A stretch of DNA of 64,000 bases from Methanobrevibacter gottschalkii DSM 11977 (lineage in GTDB: Archaea > Methanobacteriota > Methanobacteria > Methanobacteriales > Methanobacteriaceae): NCBI RefSeq assembly GCF_003814835.1, contig NZ_RKRG01000001.1, positions 434,001 through 498,000 on the forward strand, given 5' to 3'. Below the pieces are notes generated by a model. It had not been told where the DNA came from. It saw only the letters and a program-made list of their open reading frames with translations, and made no database searches. Below, piece by piece: positions 18,123-28,960 of this stretch; position 1 is the stretch's first letter, and the number at the start of each line of letters is the position of its first letter. The translations under genes were made by a program, and so were the position numbers.

Positions 18123-18425
18123 ACGATCCCCTATTTTTAATTTTAACTTATTTTTTCTTGTTTCTAGGATATATTTTGCTTGTTTTTTAGGTTTATAGAA
18201 TTTCCAAGGTTTTAAACTTGTCTTTTCAAAAATATATTTCTTTTCATTTAAAAAATAAACATCAATTTCAAATCTCATAAAAAATGTGTGGATGCTTGAA
18301 TCTTTAAGATTTGTAAATAATAATCCGTCATCAAAATCTTTTTTCAGCATTAATCCTTTAAAACGTTTGTAAAAGTTATTAGCATATGTTATTTTTATAT
18401 TAATTTGTTCATTATTGTATATCAT
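18108..18425 (-). CDS. DUF192 family protein
   Basis: 105 residues matching the DUF192 domain, a small beta-rich cytoplasmic or exported fold of unknown role. Seen: ANNFYKRFKGLMLKKDFDDG at 15-34 (the family's RxxGLM segment), then LLFTN, the IHTFFMRFEIDVYFLNE core (family pattern HTFFMRF-IDVxFL) and a C-terminal LKLKIGDRLDF. No signal peptide is visible here, so it is probably cytoplasmic. It runs convergent to the flavoprotein gene with a 15-base overlap and stands alone, 59 bases from the DsbA-like gene upstream. Family assignment is good; function is unknown. Confidence 0.8.
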   Translation of the reverse strand: MIYNNEQINIKITYANNFYKRFKGLMLKKDFDDGLLFTNLKDSSIHTFFMRFEIDVYFLNEKKYIFEKTSLKPWKFYKPKKQAKYILETRKNKLKLKIGDRLDFI

Positions 18426-18484
18426 TAATTAATTTTAATTTAATCAATTATTTAAGTTTTTAACAAATTTAAATCAATATTTAT

Positions 18485-19147
18485 TTAGATAAATGTTTTA
18501 TTTTTCATTTCACCATTAACTAAATCTTCTAGTGCAGTTTTAAAATCCTCTTTTTCAAAAACTCCGGGTATTATTAATCTTTCATCGTTGTAATTTATGA
18601 AATAATATGGAATTGTGTTTATTCCATTTGAAATAGCTTCATCCATATCAAGATCAACTTCAATTGAATAAGTTTCTTTTTTTAGAAATTCATATATCTC
18701 TTTTTCATTTAATTTACAGGAAATAGCAATTTTTATCAGAACATTGTAATCTGAAATATTCTCATTTTTAATAAAATTGGATTCAAATATTTTTAAAACA
18801 ATCTCTTGAGTTAATGTAGGATAATTACGTTCTACATATTTAACAAGTCTATGGGCATCTTTTGAACTTGAAAGTTGCATGTTTTTGTAATTTATATTTA
18901 ATCCTTCATCTTGAGCTATTTTTTCTATTTCTTCAATTTCATTTTCTGCATCTTTAATTGATAATCTATTTCTAATTGCATATCTATCGATGCTACATGT
19001 AGGGATATTGTTTAGTTCAGGTTCAAGTTCGAAAGATTTCATTTCCCATATAACATCTAAATTAAGATGATTACAAACACTCATGATACGATTTAATCCA
19101 ATATAGGAATATGGACAGTTAAAATCACTTAAGTATTCAATTATCAT
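18485..19147 (-). CDS. DsbA-family thioredoxin-fold protein (FrnE-like)
   Basis: 220 residues with a thioredoxin-like N terminus, YLSDFNCPYSYIGLNRI, a long helical insertion, and a return to the fold at NGINTIPYYFIN (the cis-proline loop TIPYYFI) near residue 180. This is the layout of FrnE and 2-hydroxychromene-2-carboxylate isomerase relatives. The active site reads C11-P-Y-S, so only one of the two redox cysteines is present, as in the isomerase/glutathione-transferase-like branch. No signal peptide is present, so it is cytoplasmic. The natural substrate is unknown. Its ATG overlaps the stop of a 36-codon ORF through ATGA. Confidence 0.8.
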   Translation of the reverse strand: MIIEYLSDFNCPYSYIGLNRIMSVCNHLNLDVIWEMKSFELEPELNNIPTCSIDRYAIRNRLSIKDAENEIEEIEKIAQDEGLNINYKNMQLSSSKDAHRLVKYVERNYPTLTQEIVLKIFESNFIKNENISDYNVLIKIAISCKLNEKEIYEFLKKETYSIEVDLDMDEAISNGINTIPYYFINYNDERLIIPGVFEKEDFKTALEDLVNGEMKNKTFI

Positions 19148-19254
19148 TTTTTATCATCTTTAGATTTTTCAGAATCTTTCTTAGCAACTTTGTATAATTT
19201 TACAAAATTATCTATAGTTCTAATAATTGTATTGTATTTTCTATAAAATCCCAT
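19144..19254 (-). CDS. possible 36-residue basic protein
   Basis: Short ORF reading MGFYRKYNTIIRTIDNFVKL and then YKVAKKDSEKSKDDKK. Its TGA overlaps the ATG of the DsbA-like gene in an ATGA junction, a common sign of translational coupling in archaea. The protein has an amphipathic N-terminal helix and a highly charged lysine-rich tail, and no known domain. There is no clear ribosome site before it. It may be a real small protein or only a leader that couples translation. Confidence is limited because ORFs of this length arise by chance. Confidence 0.4.
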   Translation of the reverse strand: MGFYRKYNTIIRTIDNFVKLYKVAKKDSEKSKDDKK

Positions 19255-19521
19255 ATATTTGATTTGGTTTTTATTTTATATCAAGTTATTTTTTTAAAAA
19301 TCAAATACCTTTTTTGATTTTATATTTTGCTGCTGTTAGTGTTAGATAATAACTCATTATATTTACTTCAATAATATTTTGAAAATCTTTTTTGCTTTTT
19401 TTTATTTGATTTTCTTTAAAACCTTTTCAATTTTTAAAATATTTAAAAATTGCAATAACATTTATTTATTAGCTAAAACAAAAAGACATATATTATAAAC
19501 TATTATTTTTGAGGAGTTACA

Positions 19522-22500
19522 ATGCCAATACATGAGGCAGAAAAATCATATGAGCATGATAAAATAGAAAAGAAAGTACAAAAATTCTGGAAAGAAGAAG
19601 ATACTTTTAAAAAAGTTAATGAACTTAGAGAAAAAGGTCCTAAGTACTCATTTTTAGATGGACCACCTTACTGTAGTGGTAAAATCCACTTAGGTACAGC
19701 CTGGAACAAAGTTATTAAAGATTCGTACCTTAGATTCAAATCAATGAATGGATTTGGCTTAAGACGCCAAGCAGGATGGGATATGCATGGTCTTCCTATT
19801 GAAAATAAAGTAGAACATTTAATGGGCATTCAAAGCAAACAAGAAATTGAAGAGGATATTGGAATAGCTGCTTTTGTTGACAAATGTAGGGAATTTGCAA
19901 TTGAAAATAAAATAGCAATGGAACAAGAATTCGATCAATTAGGTGTTTGGATGGATTGGGATAATCCATACATGACACTTGATCCTAAATATATGGAATC
20001 TTCTTGGTGGACACTTAAAAGGGCAAATGAACAAGATTTACTTGTAAATGACCAAAGAGTAATCAGTTGGTGTCCTCATTGCGGAACTGCACTTGCAGCT
20101 GCTGAAATTGAATATGAAGAAAAAGCTGATCCTTCTATTTATATTAAATTCCCTGTAAGGGGAGAAGAAAATACTTATTTTCTCGTTTGGACAACTACTC
20201 CATGGACTTTACCTGCAAATATGGCAATTTGTGCAAATCCGGAATTTGATTATGTTTATGTTTCAAAAGATGGTGAAACTTACATTTTAGCTGAAAACCT
20301 AATTGAGGAAGTATTAGGTAAACAAGTTAAAATTCATAGAACTGAAATTTCTGATGATTCTGAAGATGGTGAAAATCAAATTATCGAAGAAAAAGAAATC
20401 ATGTATGAAATTATTAAAACAGTTAAGGGTGAAGACTTGATTGGCATGAGTTATGACTATATTTTAGCTGATGAAGTTCCTATACATGATAAATTTGACG
20501 AAATTGATGCTGTTCACACTGTTCTGGAAGGCAATCATGTTGAACTAGGTGAAGGTACTGGATTAGTACATACTGCACCTGGGCATGGTCCAGATGATTT
20601 TGAAGTAGGTCAAGCTAATAATATTCCTATTTTTTGTCCGGTAGGTGAAGATGGATGTTTCACTGAAGAAGCAGGAAAATATAATGCTAAATTTACTAAG
20701 GATGAAAATTCACAAATCATCAAAGATTTGGAAGATAAAGGATTAATGTACAAATCAGAAACAATTGAACACAGATATGGTGTATGTTGGAGATGTAAAA
20801 CTCCTATTATCTATCGTGCTACTAAACAATGGTTTTTAAAAGTAACTGATATCAAACAAAAAATGTTAGATGAAATTGGTCGTGTTGAATGGGTACCAAA
20901 ATGGGCTGGTGAAGGTCGATTCTACGATTGGGTAGATAATGCTCGGGACTGGACAATTTCAAGACAAAGGTACTGGGGTATTCCAATTCCTATATGGGAA
21001 TGTCCTGACTGTGGGGAATTAAAAGTAATTGGTTCTCTTAATGAATTAAAAGAAGAATCATTAAATGATATTAATGTTTCTGATGCTGAACTTATACATA
21101 GGCCGTATGTCGATGAAGTTGAAGTAAAATGTGATAAATGTGGAAAAGTTATTAAGAGAATTCCTGATGTGTTGGATGTATGGATTGATTCAGGTGTAGC
21201 TGGCTGGGCTTCACTTTACTATCCAGAAGAAAAAGAAAAATTCGAAGAATGGTATCCTTATGACTTTATAACTGAAGGACATGATCAAACCAGAGGATGG
21301 TTCTACTCCCAATTAGGTACTGGAGTAATTTCCATGGGTAAAAGCCCATATAAAAAAGTATTAATGCATGGATTTGTATTGGATGAACACGGAAATAAAA
21401 TGTCTAAATCATTAGGTAATGTAGTATCTCCTGAAGAAGTAATTGAAAAATATGGGGCTGATGTTTTAAGATTTTACCTGTTATGGGCTTCAAAACCATG
21501 GGATGATTTAAAATTTGTTTGGGATGAACTTTTAAACATTAATAAAATGTTTAACATCTTATGGAATGTTTATGTATTTTCAACTACTTACATGTCATTA
21601 GATAACTTTAACCCTATTGGATTAACTGAAAAAGACATGATTCTAAGAGCTGAAGATAAATGGATTATCTCTAAAGCGAATACTTTAGTCAAAGAAGTAA
21701 CTGAGGATTTGGATAAATTATTCTTCCATAAGGCAACAAGAAAAATCAATAACTTTATTCTGGAAGATTTAAGCCGTTGGTATGTAAGACTTATTCGTGG
21801 AAGAACTTGGGTTGAGAGTGATGATCCTGATAAATTAGGTGCTTATTATAGTTTATACACAGCACTTGTCAAATTAATTTCAGTATTATGTCCAATAGCT
21901 CCTCATGTATCTGAAGAGATTTATGAAAACCTAGTAAAAGGTGTTAATCCTGATGCACTTGAAAGTATTCACATGAATGATTGGGGATACGATGATGATG
22001 CAATTGACACAGAACTCGAATCAAAAATGGATGTTGTCCGTAATGTAATTGATGCATCTATTAGAGCTCGTGATATTGCACAATACAAACTCAGATGGCC
22101 GGTTTCAGATATTACTGTTGTATCTCAAGATGAAAATATCTTAAAAGCTATTGAAGAATTAACTGATATTATTAAAGACCAGTCAAATACAAAAGATGTA
22201 CTTTGTGCTAGTGAATTCGAAAAATTATCATTTAATGCTAAACCTAACCTCAAAACTTTAGGTCCAAGACTTAAAGGAGACATGGGTAAAGTAATGAAAG
22301 CATTAAAAGAGAGTGATGGAAATCAAATAAAAGAGGATATTGAAGCAAATGGAAGTATTACTGTAGAAGGTCATGAATTATCAAATGGAGATGTATTATT
22401 CGATTCAGAACTTCCAGATGATTTTGTTTCGTCAGAATTTGAAGGTGGAAATGTCTTTGTAAATACTAATGTTACTTTAGAAATTAAACAAGAAGCTATG

Positions 22501-22758
22501 GCCCGTGAATTAATAAGAAGAATTCAGGACATGAGAAAAGATTTAGATTTGGATGTTGAGGCAAATATTAATGTTGATGTTGAAACTTCAGATGAATTTA
22601 AAGAATTAATTGTACCTCAATCTGAAGTTATTTCTCATGAAGTTAGAGCTAAAAGTTTAATCATATCCACTAGTGAAGAATGTAGTAAATATTCTAAAGA
22701 CTATACCAAAGAATGGGATATTGAAGGAGAAAAAGTAATTATTTCAATTAAAAATTAA
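19522..22758 (+). CDS. ileS: isoleucyl-tRNA synthetase
   Basis: 1078 residues, class Ia synthetase charging tRNA-Ile. The HIGH-type signature is in [16 protein letters not shown] near residue 53. The editing domain includes [14 protein letters not shown] and [19 protein letters not shown] appears as [15 protein letters not shown] near residue 630. Zinc-type cysteine pairs are seen ([23 protein letters not shown]), and a long C-terminal anticodon-binding region follows, as in the archaeal/eukaryotic-type enzyme. A TATA-like ATATATTATAAA lies about 20-35 bases upstream and GAGGAGTTAC is the ribosome site. It heads a run with purL, moeA and a site-2 protease, spaced 11, 19 and 16 bases. Confidence 0.97.
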   Translation: MPIHEAEKSYEHDKIEKKVQKFWKEEDTFKKVNELREKGPKYSFLDGPPYCSGKIHLGTAWNKVIKDSYLRFKSMNGFGLRRQAGWDMHGLPIENKVEHLMGIQSKQEIEEDIGIAAFVDKCREFAIENKIAMEQEFDQLGVWMDWDNPYMTLDPKYMESSWWTLKRANEQDLLVNDQRVISWCPHCGTALAAAEIEYEEKADPSIYIKFPVRGEENTYFLVWTTTPWTLPANMAICANPEFDYVYVSKDGETYILAENLIEEVLGKQVKIHRTEISDDSEDGENQIIEEKEIMYEIIKTVKGEDLIGMSYDYILADEVPIHDKFDEIDAVHTVLEGNHVELGEGTGLVHTAPGHGPDDFEVGQANNIPIFCPVGEDGCFTEEAGKYNAKFTKDENSQIIKDLEDKGLMYKSETIEHRYGVCWRCKTPIIYRATKQWFLKVTDIKQKMLDEIGRVEWVPKWAGEGRFYDWVDNARDWTISRQRYWGIPIPIWECPDCGELKVIGSLNELKEESLNDINVSDAELIHRPYVDEVEVKCDKCGKVIKRIPDVLDVWIDSGVAGWASLYYPEEKEKFEEWYPYDFITEGHDQTRGWFYSQLGTGVISMGKSPYKKVLMHGFVLDEHGNKMSKSLGNVVSPEEVIEKYGADVLRFYLLWASKPWDDLKFVWDELLNINKMFNILWNVYVFSTTYMSLDNFNPIGLTEKDMILRAEDKWIISKANTLVKEVTEDLDKLFFHKATRKINNFILEDLSRWYVRLIRGRTWVESDDPDKLGAYYSLYTALVKLISVLCPIAPHVSEEIYENLVKGVNPDALESIHMNDWGYDDDAIDTELESKMDVVRNVIDASIRARDIAQYKLRWPVSDITVVSQDENILKAIEELTDIIKDQSNTKDVLCASEFEKLSFNAKPNLKTLGPRLKGDMGKVMKALKESDGNQIKEDIEANGSITVEGHELSNGDVLFDSELPDDFVSSEFEGGNVFVNTNVTLEIKQEAMARELIRRIQDMRKDLDLDVEANINVDVETSDEFKELIVPQSEVISHEVRAKSLIISTSEECSKYSKDYTKEWDIEGEKVIISIKN

Positions 22759-22769
22759 GGTGTTTTAAC

Positions 22770-24908
22770 ATGACTTTAGCTGATTCTGAAATTGAATATA
22801 TTGAAGGAATCCTTGGTAGGAAAATGAATGAATTGGAAGAGGGAATGCTTGATGTAATGTTTTCAGAACACTGTTCTTACAAAAGTAGCAGACCATTTTT
22901 AAGAGCTTTTCCGACCGAAGGAAAAAATATTATTTTAGGTCCCGGAGATGATGCGGGACTTGTATCTATTACTGATAAATATGCCCTGGCTGTAGGAATG
23001 GAATCTCACAATCACCCTTCAGCTATTGAACCTTATGGGGGTGCAGGAACTGGAATTGGAGGTATTCTAAGAGATATAATATCTATGGGTGCAATGCCAA
23101 TAGCACTTTTGGATTCACTTAGATTTGGACCATTGGAAGATGATAAATCAAGATATTTATTTGAACATGTTGTTAAAGGAATTTCTGATTATGGGAATCG
23201 TGTAGGAATTCCAACTGTTGCCGGTGAAATCGAATTCGATGAATCATTTAGGACAAATCCTCTTGTAAATGTAATGTGTGTAGGACTTGTTGAAAAAGAT
23301 AAGATTGTTCGTGCTCAAGCACCGAATATTGGTGATGTATTTCTTTTAATGGGAGGAACAACTGGTCGTGATGGAATTCACGGGGTTACATTTGCATCTG
23401 AAGAATTAACTTCGGATTCTGAAACAGAAGATAGGCCTGCTGTACAGGTGGCAGATCCGTTTACTAAAAAAAGAGTTTTAGAGGCATCATTAGAAATCTT
23501 GGAAAAAATCAATGTTAGTGGTGTGAAAGATTTAGGTGGTGGTGGTCTTACCTGCTGTATTTCTGAACTTGTAGATTCATCCAGTAATGGTGCATTAGTA
23601 GATTTACGTTCAATTCCATTAAGGGAAACAGGAATGACTCCATATGAAATCATGCTTTCTGAATCACAAGAGAGGATGGTATTTGTTATTGGTCCTAATG
23701 ATGTAGAACTTGCTTGTCAAATCTGTGATAAACATGAAATTTCATCTTCCATTGTTGGAGAAGTAATTGAAGGAAACAACATGATTATTTCGGATGAAGG
23801 GAACGAAATTGCTAACTTACCAACTATTCTTTTAGCAGATCCACCTTCAATCAATAGACCTATTGTAGAAATATCTGCAGATACTGAAAAAATTGATGTT
23901 AAAGAGCCTTCAATACTTAAATCACTCCCGGCATTATTATCCAGTTCAAACATTGCTTCAAAGGAATGGGTTTACAAACAGTATGATCATGAGGTTCAGG
24001 TAAGAACTGTTGTAAAACCTGGTGATGATGCAGCAGTTTTAAGAATTGATGAAAACACTGCAATTGCACTCACTACCGATTCAAATACAATTCATACTAA
24101 ATTATCTCCATTTGATGGGGCGGCAGGTTGTGTTGCAGAAGCTATTAGAAATGTAATTTCAATGGGTGCAACTCCATACGCTGTTGTTGACTGTTTAAAT
24201 TTCGGAAATCCTGAAACTCCAGAAATTTTATGGCAATTTAAAACAGCTATTGAAGGAATGAGTTTGGTTGCTGAAAAATTTGATGCTCCAGTTATTAGTG
24301 GAAACGTAAGCTTCTACAATGAAACTGAAGGTGTTAAAATTAATCCAACACCTGCTGTGGGTGTAATTGGTGTTGAGGATATTGAAAATATAAGAACATT
24401 GGACTTCAAAAATGAAGGAGATAAAATCATTTTAATAGGCAAAACCTATGATGAATTATCTGGTTCTGAATATCATAGAACTGTTCATAATATTGAAAAA
24501 GGAACTGCTCCAAAAATCAGAATTGAAGAAGAAGTTGCAAATGGTAAAACTGTTTTAGATTTGATAGGTAAGGATAAAGATAAAAACATTACTGCAGTAC
24601 ACGATGTGTCTGCTGGAGGACTTGCAGTAGCTTTATCTGAAATGGTTATTAAATCCGGACTTGGCTGTGAAGTGACTTTAAGAGATGATGAGTTAGATAA
24701 AATTCAATTGCTTTACTCTGAAAGTCATGCTAGATATCTTTTAACTGTAAAAGCTGATGCAGTTGATGATATTTTATCTAAAATTGATGTTGAAGCAAAT
24801 GTCATTGGTGAAGTAAAAGGGACTTCATTATTCATTAATGGTCATGAATTTAAGTTTGAAGATTTAGATGATGCATATCATGGTGTTATTGAACAATATA
24901 TGGCTTAA
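22770..24908 (+). CDS. purL: phosphoribosylformylglycinamidine synthase subunit PurL
   Basis: 712 residues, the short PurL form that works with separate PurQ and PurS. It converts FGAR to FGAM with ATP and ammonia in purine synthesis. Seen: [12 protein letters not shown] at the N terminus (catalytic His), the metal and nucleotide loop [39 protein letters not shown] in part, [18 protein letters not shown], and a second pseudo-symmetric half with [15 protein letters not shown] and NVSFYNE. Sequence and length are ordinary. It lies 11 bases after ileS; purS and purQ are not in the window. Confidence 0.97.
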   Translation: MTLADSEIEYIEGILGRKMNELEEGMLDVMFSEHCSYKSSRPFLRAFPTEGKNIILGPGDDAGLVSITDKYALAVGMESHNHPSAIEPYGGAGTGIGGILRDIISMGAMPIALLDSLRFGPLEDDKSRYLFEHVVKGISDYGNRVGIPTVAGEIEFDESFRTNPLVNVMCVGLVEKDKIVRAQAPNIGDVFLLMGGTTGRDGIHGVTFASEELTSDSETEDRPAVQVADPFTKKRVLEASLEILEKINVSGVKDLGGGGLTCCISELVDSSSNGALVDLRSIPLRETGMTPYEIMLSESQERMVFVIGPNDVELACQICDKHEISSSIVGEVIEGNNMIISDEGNEIANLPTILLADPPSINRPIVEISADTEKIDVKEPSILKSLPALLSSSNIASKEWVYKQYDHEVQVRTVVKPGDDAAVLRIDENTAIALTTDSNTIHTKLSPFDGAAGCVAEAIRNVISMGATPYAVVDCLNFGNPETPEILWQFKTAIEGMSLVAEKFDAPVISGNVSFYNETEGVKINPTPAVGVIGVEDIENIRTLDFKNEGDKIILIGKTYDELSGSEYHRTVHNIEKGTAPKIRIEEEVANGKTVLDLIGKDKDKNITAVHDVSAGGLAVALSEMVIKSGLGCEVTLRDDELDKIQLLYSESHARYLLTVKADAVDDILSKIDVEANVIGEVKGTSLFINGHEFKFEDLDDAYHGVIEQYMA

Positions 24909-24927
24909 CTGATTCTGAGGTGTTATA

Positions 24928-26145
24928 ATGTTTTTATCTAAATTAGATTCTCTAGCAAATGCTATAAAACTTGTCAAGGATAATCAAAAGTTCACTGAAG
25001 TTGAAGAGGTACCAATTTCTGAAGCACATAAAAGGGTTTTAGCTGAAGATATTATGGCATTTCATGATTCACCACCTTTTGATAAATCTTCAATGGATGG
25101 ATATGCGGTAATTGCTGAAAATACGTTTGGAGCATCACAATCTGCCCCTAAAAAATTTAAAATCATTGATGCAATAGGCGCTGGGGATTTTTCATCTAAA
25201 ATAGTTAATAGTAATGAAGCTATTATTATTGCTACTGGTGCTCCAATTCCTGACGGAGCTAATGCTGTTTTAATGAAGGAATATACTACTTCTGATGAGG
25301 ATGATTTAACAATTTATTCTCAAGTAACTCCTGGTGAAAATATAAGTCCAAAATCTGAAGATATCGAAAAAGGTCAAAAAGTATTGTGTAAAAATACTTT
25401 TATAAGATATCAGGAAATGGGTTTAATAGCTTCTGCAGGATATGATACAGTTAAAGTATTTAAAAAACCTAGGGTTAAAATTATTATCACTGGTAATGAA
25501 TTGGTAGAACCTACAAAAGAAGAGATTGATAAAGCTAAAATTATTAATTCAAACCAATTCACTACAAAAGCAATGGTTGAAGATTCAGGTGCTATTGCTG
25601 AAATTACTCATGCTGGAGATACTTTTGGCGAAGTAAGGGAAGCTATTTTGGAAGCTTCTTTGGAGTTTGATGTAATTATAACTACTGGTGGAACAGCAAT
25701 CAGTAAAGGAGATGTTGTTTTAGATGCATTAGCTGACTTAGGGGAAATATTATTCCATGGTGTAGCTGTAAGGCCGGGTAAACCTGTAGGTGCGGGTATT
25801 GTTAATGGAAAAATGATATTTACACTTTCCGGACAACCAGTAGCATCCATGAGTCAATTTGATATGGTTGTGAGAAAATACTTATTTGAAATGCAGGGCA
25901 GACCTTTTGAATTCCATCTTCAAAAAAGAGTATCTGAGCTGAAAGTACCTTCTCAGCTTGGTAGAACAGATTTTATACGTGCAGTTGCAGATGATGAATG
26001 TGCAAAACATGTCTTGAATAGGGGTTCGGGTATTATTAGGTCAATGGTTGAGGCGAATAGCTATATCATAATTGATGAAAATGATGAAGGATATCAAAAG
26101 GATGATATAGTTGATGTAGTTTTCTTTGATTCACTGCTTTGGTAA
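24928..26145 (+). CDS. moeA: molybdopterin molybdotransferase MoeA
   Basis: Inserts molybdate or tungstate into molybdopterin-AMP, the last step of metal cofactor synthesis. 405 residues. MoeA landmarks: SEAHKRVLAEDI and PPFDKSSMDGYAV near the N terminus, IATGAPIPDGANAV, SAGYDTVKVFKKPRV, then the MoaB-like domain ITTGGTAISKGDVV, and the C-terminal GKPVGAGIVNGKMIFTLSGQPVA. In Methanobacteriales the metal is often tungsten, used in formylmethanofuran dehydrogenase and formate dehydrogenase. It follows purL by 19 bases. moaC lies elsewhere in the window (39439). Confidence 0.95.
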   Translation: MFLSKLDSLANAIKLVKDNQKFTEVEEVPISEAHKRVLAEDIMAFHDSPPFDKSSMDGYAVIAENTFGASQSAPKKFKIIDAIGAGDFSSKIVNSNEAIIIATGAPIPDGANAVLMKEYTTSDEDDLTIYSQVTPGENISPKSEDIEKGQKVLCKNTFIRYQEMGLIASAGYDTVKVFKKPRVKIIITGNELVEPTKEEIDKAKIINSNQFTTKAMVEDSGAIAEITHAGDTFGEVREAILEASLEFDVIITTGGTAISKGDVVLDALADLGEILFHGVAVRPGKPVGAGIVNGKMIFTLSGQPVASMSQFDMVVRKYLFEMQGRPFEFHLQKRVSELKVPSQLGRTDFIRAVADDECAKHVLNRGSGIIRSMVEANSYIIIDENDEGYQKDDIVDVVFFDSLLW

Positions 26146-26161
26146 TCCAAAGGTGCTTTTA

Positions 26162-27292
26162 ATGAATGGTATTTACTATTATTTGATAGCTTTTGTTATC
26201 ATCTGGATGTTAGTCACAATATTTCATGATAAATTATCAAACCATGGGTTTGAGTTAAATTTTCCTATTATAATGTGGAAGACTCAAAAACTTAAGGGAT
26301 TAATATCCAAAATTTCTAATTTTTCACCAACATTTTGGAAATGGTATATGAATGTTGGGATTGTTGTAGCATTTGGTGCTATGATTCTTGTTACCGGATC
26401 TATAATCTCGTCCATACCATCTATTTTTGAAACTCCTTCTGTTTCGATTTTAATTCCTGGTGTTGACATTCCAGGTTCTCAGATTTATGTTCCATTTATT
26501 TATGGTTTGATTGGTCTGGCAACTGTTGTTATAATTCATGAATTTTCTCATGGTATCCAGTCTGTTTGTGAAAAAATCCCAATCAAGTCTATGGGTTTAT
26601 TGTTGTTTTTTATTCTTCCAGGGGCATTTGTCGAACCTGATGAAAAAAGTTTAAAAAATTCTAAAAATGCCTCAAAATTAAGAATATATGCTGCAGGCTC
26701 AGTTGCTAATATTACTTTAGCAGTAGTTGCTTTGATGTTAATATCTTTAATATCAATTGGTATTCCACATTACTTTGCAGAAGATGGGATTTCTATCGAT
26801 AGGATTGTTTCTGATTCTCCTTCTGAGGGAATACTAAAAGAGGGTATGATTTTACAAGCTATTGATAATCATAAAATTAATGATTCTGAATCATATGTCA
26901 ATATTGTTAAATCTTTTAAACCCGGGGATAATGTAACGGTTCAAACGAATCAAGGCAGTTATTCTGTAGTGTTAAGTAAAAATCCAAATAACGATTCTGT
27001 TGGATTTTTTGGAATTCAAGCAGCTAAGCATTATGTGTTATTAAATGATAGTTTAGGACCGATACCTTGGATATTATTTGAGCTATTTGAATTATTTAAT
27101 TGGGTGTTTATCTTAAATCTTGGAATCGGATTGTTTAATCTACTTCCACTTAAACCATTAGATGGCGGGCATATGCTTGAAACACTCTTGTCTTATAAAT
27201 TTAAAGAACAGTTAGTAAAAAAATTTGTAAATGCATTGTCCGGCGTTATGGCAATAATAATTGTATTCAGTATAATTGCTGGTTTTTTATAA
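26162..27292 (+). CDS. site-2 protease family (M50) membrane metalloprotease
   Basis: 376 residues from the ATG at 26162, with AGGTG at 26151-26155; the longer TTG start overlaps moeA and is rejected. Zinc motif HEFSH at 126-130 lies inside a membrane helix, and the third ligand motif NLLPLKPLDGG is at 326-336 near the C terminus. Between them is a PDZ-like domain (IDRIVSDSPSEGILKEGMILQAI) typical of S2P proteases. About six membrane helices. Such enzymes cut transmembrane helices to release regulators or clear membrane proteins; the substrate here is unknown. It is the last gene of the ileS run. Confidence 0.9.
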   Translation: MNGIYYYLIAFVIIWMLVTIFHDKLSNHGFELNFPIIMWKTQKLKGLISKISNFSPTFWKWYMNVGIVVAFGAMILVTGSIISSIPSIFETPSVSILIPGVDIPGSQIYVPFIYGLIGLATVVIIHEFSHGIQSVCEKIPIKSMGLLLFFILPGAFVEPDEKSLKNSKNASKLRIYAAGSVANITLAVVALMLISLISIGIPHYFAEDGISIDRIVSDSPSEGILKEGMILQAIDNHKINDSESYVNIVKSFKPGDNVTVQTNQGSYSVVLSKNPNNDSVGFFGIQAAKHYVLLNDSLGPIPWILFELFELFNWVFILNLGIGLFNLLPLKPLDGGHMLETLLSYKFKEQLVKKFVNALSGVMAIIIVFSIIAGFL

Positions 27293-27307
27293 ATGATTAT
27301 GCTAAGT

Positions 27308-27335
27308 TGAGAGGATAATCTCCTCCGTTTTTTAA
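27308..27335 (+). terminator. hairpin terminator after the protease gene
   Basis: GAGGA-TAATC-TCCTC at 27311-27325, then CG and TTTTTT at 27328-27333. It lies 16 bases after the stop of the last gene of the run. Confidence 0.65.
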
Positions 27336-27347
27336 AAATAAAAAGGG

Positions 27348-27367
27348 AAAGAATTATAGAATTCTTT
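27348..27367. repeat. 8-bp perfect inverted repeat between convergent genes
   Basis: AAAGAATT-ATAG-AATTCTTT. It lies between the protease terminator and the 3' end of fprA and may serve fprA transcripts arriving from the right. No strong T-tract follows in either direction. Confidence 0.4.
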
Positions 27368-27480
27368 CATCGTGTTTAGAAATAAATAGATATTTATTTC
27401 CTTTGTTTTACTTTTAGATTCTGCTATAAATTCAACAGAAAGTGATTGTATTCAATTTGTGTTGTATTTAATCAAATAGA

Positions 27481-28707
27481 TTATAACTCTTTACATGCTT
27501 TGGCTAATTTTACACCTAAATCAAAGCTTGCATTTTCTTCATCAGCAGTTGGCACGAAATAAATTTCTTGACTGTCTACAACATCAAATCCGCAGTTACC
27601 TAATTCTTCAGCGAGTTTTGCAGGAGATCCTCCTTTTCCACCCATTGAACCGAAAGTAACAGCTTTTCTTTCTATACCTGTTCTGTTGAATAAAAGTCCT
27701 TTTAAGTAGTACATGATGTCTCCAATACTTGGATATGGCGCATCGTTAATTGTAGGATCACCAATTGCAACACCTTTACTGGTTAAAATACTTTTCACGA
27801 TTTCAGACCTTTCATCTTCATGTAAGTAGAATATTTCTACATCGTAACCTTCAGATATTGCACCTTCAGCAATTTCATGAGCCATTTGTTGGGTTGAATA
27901 GTGCATAGTGTCATAAATGATAGTAATTTTATCTTCACACACACCAGTGGCCCAATTCTGGTAAGCTCCGATTACTTGCATCGGGTCAGTCCAAATTTGG
28001 CCATGAGATGGTGCAATCATTTTAATGGAATCGAGTAAACCTAATTCAACAACTTCGTTTAATTTTTTAAGTACTAATTTGGAAAGCGGTGTAATTAAGT
28101 TTGCGTAGAATTTTTGTGCTGCATCCATTAAGACATTTTCTGGAATTTCGTCAGAGAATCTTTTTGTGAAACATAAGTGTTGACCAAATGCATCATTAGG
28201 GAATAAAATTCCAGTTTCATCAGCGAGTAAAGTGAACATACTGTCTGGCCAATGTAGTAAGAATGCATCTAAGAATGCTAAAGTTCTTCCACCAACATCT
28301 AAGGAGTCACCAGTTCCTACAGTGACGAATTCTGCACCTTCAAGTGCAGGGTAATGTTTTAAAAGACCTTTAACTGCAATTTCGGTACAGTAAATAGGTG
28401 CTTCTGGGAATTTTTTGTGTAAATCTACTAAAACTCCAGAATGGTCTTTTTCAACATGGTTCTGGACGATGTAGTCAACTTTAACATCTCTTCCTTCTTG
28501 TGCAAAAGCATCGTCAATACGCGCCATCATTTCTTTAGTTTTTCCAGGGTAAGCATTATCAATAATTGCTACTTCGTCTTCTCCAAACACTATGTATGCA
28601 TTATAAGTGGTTCCATCTAATGTGTAACCATGGTAAGTTCTTAAATCCCAGTCGAGTACACCAATCCAGTATACTCCATCAGCTATTTTTTGAGCATTAG
28701 CTTTCAT
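27481..28707 (-). CDS. fprA: F420H2 oxidase, flavodiiron protein FprA
   Basis: 408 residues. Reduces oxygen to water with F420H2 in the cytoplasm, protecting the anaerobe. The N-terminal metallo-beta-lactamase domain holds the diiron ligands: H84-x-E86-x-D88-H89 in NHVEKDHSG, a later His in LLHWPDSM, and Asp/His in PNDAFGQH. The C-terminal flavodoxin domain starts near residue 255 ([16 protein letters not shown]) and contains the FMN loop [10 protein letters not shown]. It is divergent from an MsvR-type regulator 253 bases away, the same arrangement known for the MsvR/flavodiiron locus of Methanothermobacter. GGAGAC-type ribosome site just upstream (AAAGGAGACT on the minus strand). Confidence 0.96.
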   Translation of the reverse strand: MKANAQKIADGVYWIGVLDWDLRTYHGYTLDGTTYNAYIVFGEDEVAIIDNAYPGKTKEMMARIDDAFAQEGRDVKVDYIVQNHVEKDHSGVLVDLHKKFPEAPIYCTEIAVKGLLKHYPALEGAEFVTVGTGDSLDVGGRTLAFLDAFLLHWPDSMFTLLADETGILFPNDAFGQHLCFTKRFSDEIPENVLMDAAQKFYANLITPLSKLVLKKLNEVVELGLLDSIKMIAPSHGQIWTDPMQVIGAYQNWATGVCEDKITIIYDTMHYSTQQMAHEIAEGAISEGYDVEIFYLHEDERSEIVKSILTSKGVAIGDPTINDAPYPSIGDIMYYLKGLLFNRTGIERKAVTFGSMGGKGGSPAKLAEELGNCGFDVVDSQEIYFVPTADEENASFDLGVKLAKACKEL

Positions 28708-28813
28708 TTTTTTTAGTCTCCTTTTTTGTAATAATCCATAAGCATTTATGAATGTTAATATTAAATTGGAATCATCTATTATTTATAGTTAACTCAAATT
28801 ATTCTATACTTTA

Positions 28814-28824
28814 CGAACAGTTCG
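28814..28824. promoter_or_regulatory. palindrome CGAACAGTTCG, candidate redox operator
   Basis: Perfect 11-bp dyad CGAAC-A-GTTCG near the middle of the fprA/msvR divergent region. The same half sites, TTCG and CGAA, form the TGTTCG-N8-CGAACA dyad in the nrdD promoter (53611-53630). MsvR is known to bind inverted TTCG/CGAA half sites at its own divergent promoter in related methanogens; use here is inferred. Confidence 0.6.
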
Positions 28825-28930
28825 ATATTTATTTTTGATTTATTTCTAATTTTTGTATAATTATTCTAAATATTTTTATCATTTTGATTAAATTTTACAT
28901 AAATGGGTATATTTATTAACTAAAACTTAT

Positions 28931-28944
28931 TATACATAAGTATA
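28931..28944 (+). promoter_or_regulatory. TATAC-ATAA-GTATA dyad before msvR
   Basis: Inverted repeat overlapping the likely core promoter, ending 16 bases before the msvR ATG; GGGGGAGGT at 28950-28958 is the ribosome site. The contained 12-mer TACATAAGTATA (28933-28944) recurs exactly at 12440-12451 upstream of hdrA. It may be an autoregulatory site. Confidence 0.4.
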
Positions 28945-28960
28945 CATATGGGGGAGGTTA

